Origin: Lactococcus nasutitermitis
GTDB lineage: Bacteria > Bacillota > Bacilli > Lactobacillales > Streptococcaceae
Assembly (NCBI RefSeq): GCF_018403765.1
Contig: NZ_BOVQ01000007.1
Span: 62,001-126,000 of the forward strand
Length of the DNA: 64,000 nt
Direction of reading: 5' to 3'
The notes beneath the pieces are model-generated. The model saw only the letters and a list, made by a program, of their open reading frames with translations. It had not been told where the DNA came from and made no database searches. A program made the translations under genes and the position numbers. This document shows, in pieces, positions 61,164 through 64,000 of this stretch (the first letter of the stretch is position 1; each line of letters opens with the position of its first letter).

Positions 61164-62255
61164 ATGAAAAAAATAATATTATTAGTAGTTGCGGTCATTA
61201 CTATAATTGTTGGATTTGGCTGTACTGTCTCAGAGGCCGGGGCAGCTACTCTGGGAGTGAAACTTTATAGAATGTATAATTTAACTTCTGGAGAGCATTT
61301 TTATACGGAAAATTTATATGAGGCAAAGTCTTTGCAAACGGCGGGTTGGTCATATGAAGGGACGGAAAGTATGGAACCCTCTAGTGGACAGGCTGTGTAT
61401 CGACTTTATAATTTGAATTCTGGAGTTCATTTTTATACTGTGAATAGTTATGAAAAGGGTCAACTTGTTGCAAAAGGTTGGCGCTATGAGGGGATTGCTT
61501 TTTATTCTGGAGGTTCTGTTACACTTTATCGGGCGTATAATCCGAATAATGGTCAACATAATTATACAACGAGTAGTTATGAGCAACAAAGTTTGGTGAA
61601 TGCTGGTTGGAATAACGAAGGTTTAGGTTTCAAGGCGCTTGCTTTGGGAAATCCGAAAGATGGTGATTTGCCTTTAGGAACAGGAGTGAAGAATTATATT
61701 TTGATGACTTCTGGTTCGGTCAATCAAAATAATATTGGTGCTTATCAGGCTTGTGAAGCGTGCGCATTGTATAATGGTTTGGTTGCAATCGGAAAAACAC
61801 AGGGAAATTCAGTTCAGTATTTGATAAATCAGTTGCCACATAGTCAAAATCCTAATATTGGTTATGTTGGGAATCCTTATGATAGTCTAGCTTCTGGATA
61901 TCCGGGAATTGCTTATGTGATGTGGGCGCCAGCTTTGGCAAAATATGCAACACGTTTTGATTCGGCAGCGCGTGATATTTCTGGAAGTTCTATGGCAACG
62001 ATTGAAAAGTATGTTCTGGCAAAACGTCCGGTCATTATTTATGGAACCTTACAACAGGGAGCGGCTAAGGTGGTCAATGGCAATTATTATGGTGGACGTG
62101 AGTTGAGTAATAGTCACACTTATTTGATTGACGGTTATAATGCAACGACGGGACAATTTCATATTACGGATTCGATTTATGGAAAATATTGGAAATCTGT
62201 AAGTGCGATTAATGCTGCTTATGTTGGAAATAATTCTGGTGCTGTCGTTTTATGA
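61164..62255 (+). CDS. secreted C39-like cysteine peptidase with three DUF5648-type repeats
   Basis: 363 residues. Signal peptide of about 28 residues (MKKIILLVVAVITIIVGF..., cleavage near AGAA). Three repeats at about 34-67, 78-110 and 121-153 share 'LYR.YN..SG.HFYT....E...L...GW..EG', the pattern of DUF5648 repeats in secreted Gram-positive proteins. The C-terminal domain resembles Peptidase_C39_2: candidate nucleophile in 'YQACEACALYNG' (C197 or C200), histidine in 'SHTYLIDGYN' and aspartate in 'HITDSIYGKYW'. Substrate unknown; peptidase activity inferred. Confidence 0.75.
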   Translation: MKKIILLVVAVITIIVGFGCTVSEAGAATLGVKLYRMYNLTSGEHFYTENLYEAKSLQTAGWSYEGTESMEPSSGQAVYRLYNLNSGVHFYTVNSYEKGQLVAKGWRYEGIAFYSGGSVTLYRAYNPNNGQHNYTTSSYEQQSLVNAGWNNEGLGFKALALGNPKDGDLPLGTGVKNYILMTSGSVNQNNIGAYQACEACALYNGLVAIGKTQGNSVQYLINQLPHSQNPNIGYVGNPYDSLASGYPGIAYVMWAPALAKYATRFDSAARDISGSSMATIEKYVLAKRPVIIYGTLQQGAAKVVNGNYYGGRELSNSHTYLIDGYNATTGQFHITDSIYGKYWKSVSAINAAYVGNNSGAVVL

Positions 62256-62265
62256 TAAATTTGCT

Positions 62266-62301
62266 AAAAAAGTTTTTGACAGTTCTGTCAAAAACTTTTT
62301 T
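62266..62301. repeat. palindromic repeat acting as terminator
   Basis: AAAAAAGTTTTTGACAG, TT, and its exact complement: 17-base perfect arms ending in T6, just after the C39-like gene. Confidence 0.85.
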
Positions 62302-62352
62302 GATTGTAAAATGAGGCTGTCAAAAAAATTTCGGATAAAATGACTGCTTTTG

Positions 62353-62361
62353 TGCTATAAT
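62353..62361 (+). promoter_or_regulatory. era extended -10, leaderless configuration
   Basis: TGC-TATAAT (62356-62361), then exactly six bases and ATG. No Shine-Dalgarno sequence. Confidence 0.55.
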
Positions 62362-62367
62362 AGCGCT

Positions 62368-63279
62368 ATGGTAAATAACAAATTTAAATCAGGTTTTGTG
62401 GCGATTTTGGGTCGTCCAAATGTTGGAAAATCAACGTTTTTAAATCAGGTCATGGGGCAAAAAATTGCCATTATGAGTGATAAACCGCAGACGACACGCA
62501 ATAAAATTCAGGGGATTTATACGACGGAAAATGAACAAATAGTGTTCATTGACACGCCAGGTATTCACAAACCGCACAATGCGCTGGGCGATTTCATGGT
62601 ACAATCTGCCTACTCAACGCTGCGCGAATGTGATGTGGTGCTCTTTATGGTGGCGGCAGACGAGCCACGTTCGACGGGCGAAAATATGATTATTGAGCGC
62701 TTGAAAACAGCGAAAGTTCCTGTGATTTTGGTCGTCAATAAGATTGACAAAGTCCATCCAGACCGTTTGTTTGAGATTGTGACGGATTATACAAGCCAAA
62801 TGGAATTTGCGGAAGTTGTGCCGATTTCTGCTTTGCAGGGCAATAACACGGTGAATTTGATTGAAACAATTTCTGGAAAATTGGACGAAGGTCCGCAGTA
62901 TTTCCCAGAAGATATGATAACTGACCATCCTGAGCGCTTTTTGGTGAGTGAGATGATTCGCGAGAAGATTTTGCTGCTGACGCGCGAAGAAGTGCCGCAC
63001 AGCATTGCGGTGACGACAGACCAGATGACGCGTGATGAGGAAACGGGGAAAATTCACATTATGGCGACGATTATTGTTGAGCGCAAGAGCCAGAAGGGAA
63101 TTATTCTCGGAAAAGGTGGTTCGATGATTAAAAAAGTCGGACAGCTGGCGCGCCGTGACATTGAGATTATGCTGGGAGACAAGGTTTATCTTGAAACTTG
63201 GGTCAAGATAAAGTCAGATTGGCGCGACCGCAAGATGGATTTAGCTGATTTTGGTTATAAGAAAGAAGATTATATGTAA
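62368..63279 (+). CDS. era: GTPase Era
   Basis: 303 residues starting MVNNKFKSG. Essential GTPase that binds 16S rRNA and assists 30S assembly. G1 'GRPNVGKST', G3 'DTPGIHKP', G4 'NKID', and a C-terminal KH domain with '[22 protein letters not shown]'. The in-frame extension upstream of the ATG reads through the -10 box (Cys-Tyr-Asn), so the ATG at 62368 is preferred and the mRNA appears leaderless. Followed by mutM as in L. lactis. Confidence 0.95.
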   Translation: MVNNKFKSGFVAILGRPNVGKSTFLNQVMGQKIAIMSDKPQTTRNKIQGIYTTENEQIVFIDTPGIHKPHNALGDFMVQSAYSTLRECDVVLFMVAADEPRSTGENMIIERLKTAKVPVILVVNKIDKVHPDRLFEIVTDYTSQMEFAEVVPISALQGNNTVNLIETISGKLDEGPQYFPEDMITDHPERFLVSEMIREKILLLTREEVPHSIAVTTDQMTRDEETGKIHIMATIIVERKSQKGIILGKGGSMIKKVGQLARRDIEIMLGDKVYLETWVKIKSDWRDRKMDLADFGYKKEDYM

Positions 63280-63281
63280 GT

Positions 63282-63327
63282 AAATTTTTTGACAGACTGC
63301 CGGACAGGGTGAACTGTCAAAAAATTT
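63282..63327. repeat. intermediate palindromic repeat with 18-base interior
   Basis: AAATTTTTTGACAG and CTGTCAAAAAATTT are perfect 14-base arms. The interior, read on the minus strand, is TTCACCCTGTCCGGCAGT, matching the two ends of core type B (ACCCTGTC and CGGCAG) with the middle missing. Confidence 0.75.
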
Positions 63328-63347
63328 GAGAAAAAAAGGAGGTCGAA

Positions 63348-64000
63348 ATGCCTGAATTACCAGAGGTTGAGACAGTTCGACGTGGGCTATCAAAACTGGT
63401 TACAGGAGAAAAAATTGTTGCGCTCAAAGCGAGCTATCCACGAATGGTTTTGACAGGTTTTGATGCTTTGAAATCGGCGCTGCTCGGTCAAACAATTCGG
63501 CAAGTTTCTCGACGGGGAAAATATCTAATTTTTGAGTTTGATGAGTTGGCACTTATCTCACATTTGCGAATGGAAGGAAAATATCGACTGGAAACAGCTG
63601 ATTTTGTTGTGCAAAAACATGACCATATTTTTATGACATTTGCAGATGGTAAGACTTTAATTTACAATGATGTACGTAAATTTGGCACTTGGGAGTTGAT
63701 TGGGACTGAAAAAAATTTGACAGAACTGTCAAAAAAACTTGAACAGTATTTTGTCAAAAAAAATCTTGGACCAGAGCCAACATTTACTGATTTTGACCTG
63801 TCTATTTTCAGAAAAAAATTACAGAAATCGCGAAAGAAAATTAAGCCATACTTGCTGGAACAGACACTTGTAGTAGGTCTTGGAAATATCTACGTTGATG
63901 AGGTACTATGGGCGGCGCAGATTCATCCTGAGACGATGGCGATGGCTTTGACCGAGGAGCAAATCAAGCTGTTGCACGACACGATTATTGAGATTTTGCA
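63348..64000 (+). CDS. mutM: formamidopyrimidine-DNA glycosylase MutM (3' end outside window)
   Basis: The first 217 codons are present. Removes 8-oxoguanine and formamidopyrimidines by base excision. The N-terminal catalytic proline and glutamate are in 'MPELPEVETVRRGL'; 'SHLRMEGKY', 'IYNDVRKFGTWEL' and 'VGLGNIYVDEVLW' are family motifs. The C-terminal zinc finger lies beyond the edge. AAGGAGG precedes the ATG. After 'FGTWELIGTEK' the protein has NLTELSKK, encoded by a palindromic repeat, where I recall other MutM sequences being shorter. Confidence 0.95.
   Translation, partial: MPELPEVETVRRGLSKLVTGEKIVALKASYPRMVLTGFDALKSALLGQTIRQVSRRGKYLIFEFDELALISHLRMEGKYRLETADFVVQKHDHIFMTFADGKTLIYNDVRKFGTWELIGTEKNLTELSKKLEQYFVKKNLGPEPTFTDFDLSIFRKKLQKSRKKIKPYLLEQTLVVGLGNIYVDEVLWAAQIHPETMAMALTEEQIKLLHDTIIEIL
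63716..63733. repeat. palindromic repeat inside mutM
   Basis: TTTGACAG, AA, CTGTCAAA, translated LTELSK. Confidence 0.75.

Noticed and set aside
5536-63733. The palindrome as an operator for one transcription factor (CopY, LexA or FNR type)
   Set aside because: Copies lie inside coding sequences, between convergent genes and after stop codons, with no consistent relation to promoters.
5536-63733. The palindrome as an ordinary terminator only
   Set aside because: A few copies (62266, 25431) can terminate transcription, but many are in the middle of genes or beside a separate, better terminator.
1-64000. tRNA, rRNA, prophage or insertion-sequence genes
   Set aside because: None recognised on either strand by eye; a covariance-model tRNA search would be decisive.

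Overview
The window comes from a low-GC Firmicute of the genus Lactococcus. The 846-residue PepN resembles what I remember of L. lactis PepN closely but not exactly. The gene orders tsaB-rimI-GNAT-tsaD, lmrC-lmrD, murA2-ydbC, fhuCBGD-cmbR, gpmA-pbp2b-recR-ddl-murF-dppAPBCDF and era-mutM are, from memory, those of L. lactis chromosomes. I take it to be a Lactococcus species near, but not identical to, L. lactis/cremoris. No rRNA, tRNA, insertion sequence or CRISPR was seen.

Layout. 0-5.4 kb (minus strand): a truncated VWA/Cna_B surface adhesin, RNase J1, a TMEM175-type membrane protein and RpoY. 5.5-12.3 kb (plus): the t6A tRNA-modification operon, thiol peroxidase, PepN and a small unknown gene. 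12.3-16.3 kb (minus): a PAP2 phosphatase, an MFS exporter with its MarR regulator, and a CDF metal transporter with an unusual C-terminal domain. 16.6-24.2 kb (plus): the LmrCD multidrug exporter, a LytTR regulator beside a decayed bacteriocin-type ABC exporter, MurA2 and YdbC. 24.2-26.2 kb (minus): DUF3397, YbaK, and ThiT under a TPP riboswitch. 26.3-33.7 kb (plus): a Met-type T-box, two MetQ paralogues, MetN and MetP, then a complete ECF vitamin-type transporter. 33.7-38.9 kb: an XRE regulator, the fhuCBGD siderophore importer and a CmbR/FhuR-like LysR regulator. 38.9-42.9 kb: an AT-rich insert with an Rgg regulator, a radical SAM/SPASM enzyme, an ABC exporter and a 30-residue peptide, which looks like an undescribed RiPP locus. 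43-57.4 kb: gpmA, cell-wall genes and the dipeptide/oligopeptide importer. 57.6-64 kb: RF3, CshA helicase, a secreted C39-like protein, Era and truncated MutM.

Regulation visible in the sequence: a TPP riboswitch, a T-box, three promoters of the peptide transporter that each carry a CodY-like box at exactly the same distance from the -10, a MarR-type operator, LytTR-type direct repeats, and several genes whose -10 box lies 6 bases before the ATG and which should therefore be leaderless.

The most striking feature is a dispersed palindromic repeat: TTTTTGACAG, usually two variable bases, then CTGTCAAAAA. About 27 good or degenerate copies occur. Many are intergenic, one lies inside the T-box, and several are translated in frame inside conserved proteins as LTELSK or FDRTVK. 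Longer relatives carry a conserved core between the two half-palindromes, so the short palindromes look like minimal or deleted forms of a small mobile repeat. Good copies are absent from the lmrCD region and from about 48.3 to 62.2 kb.
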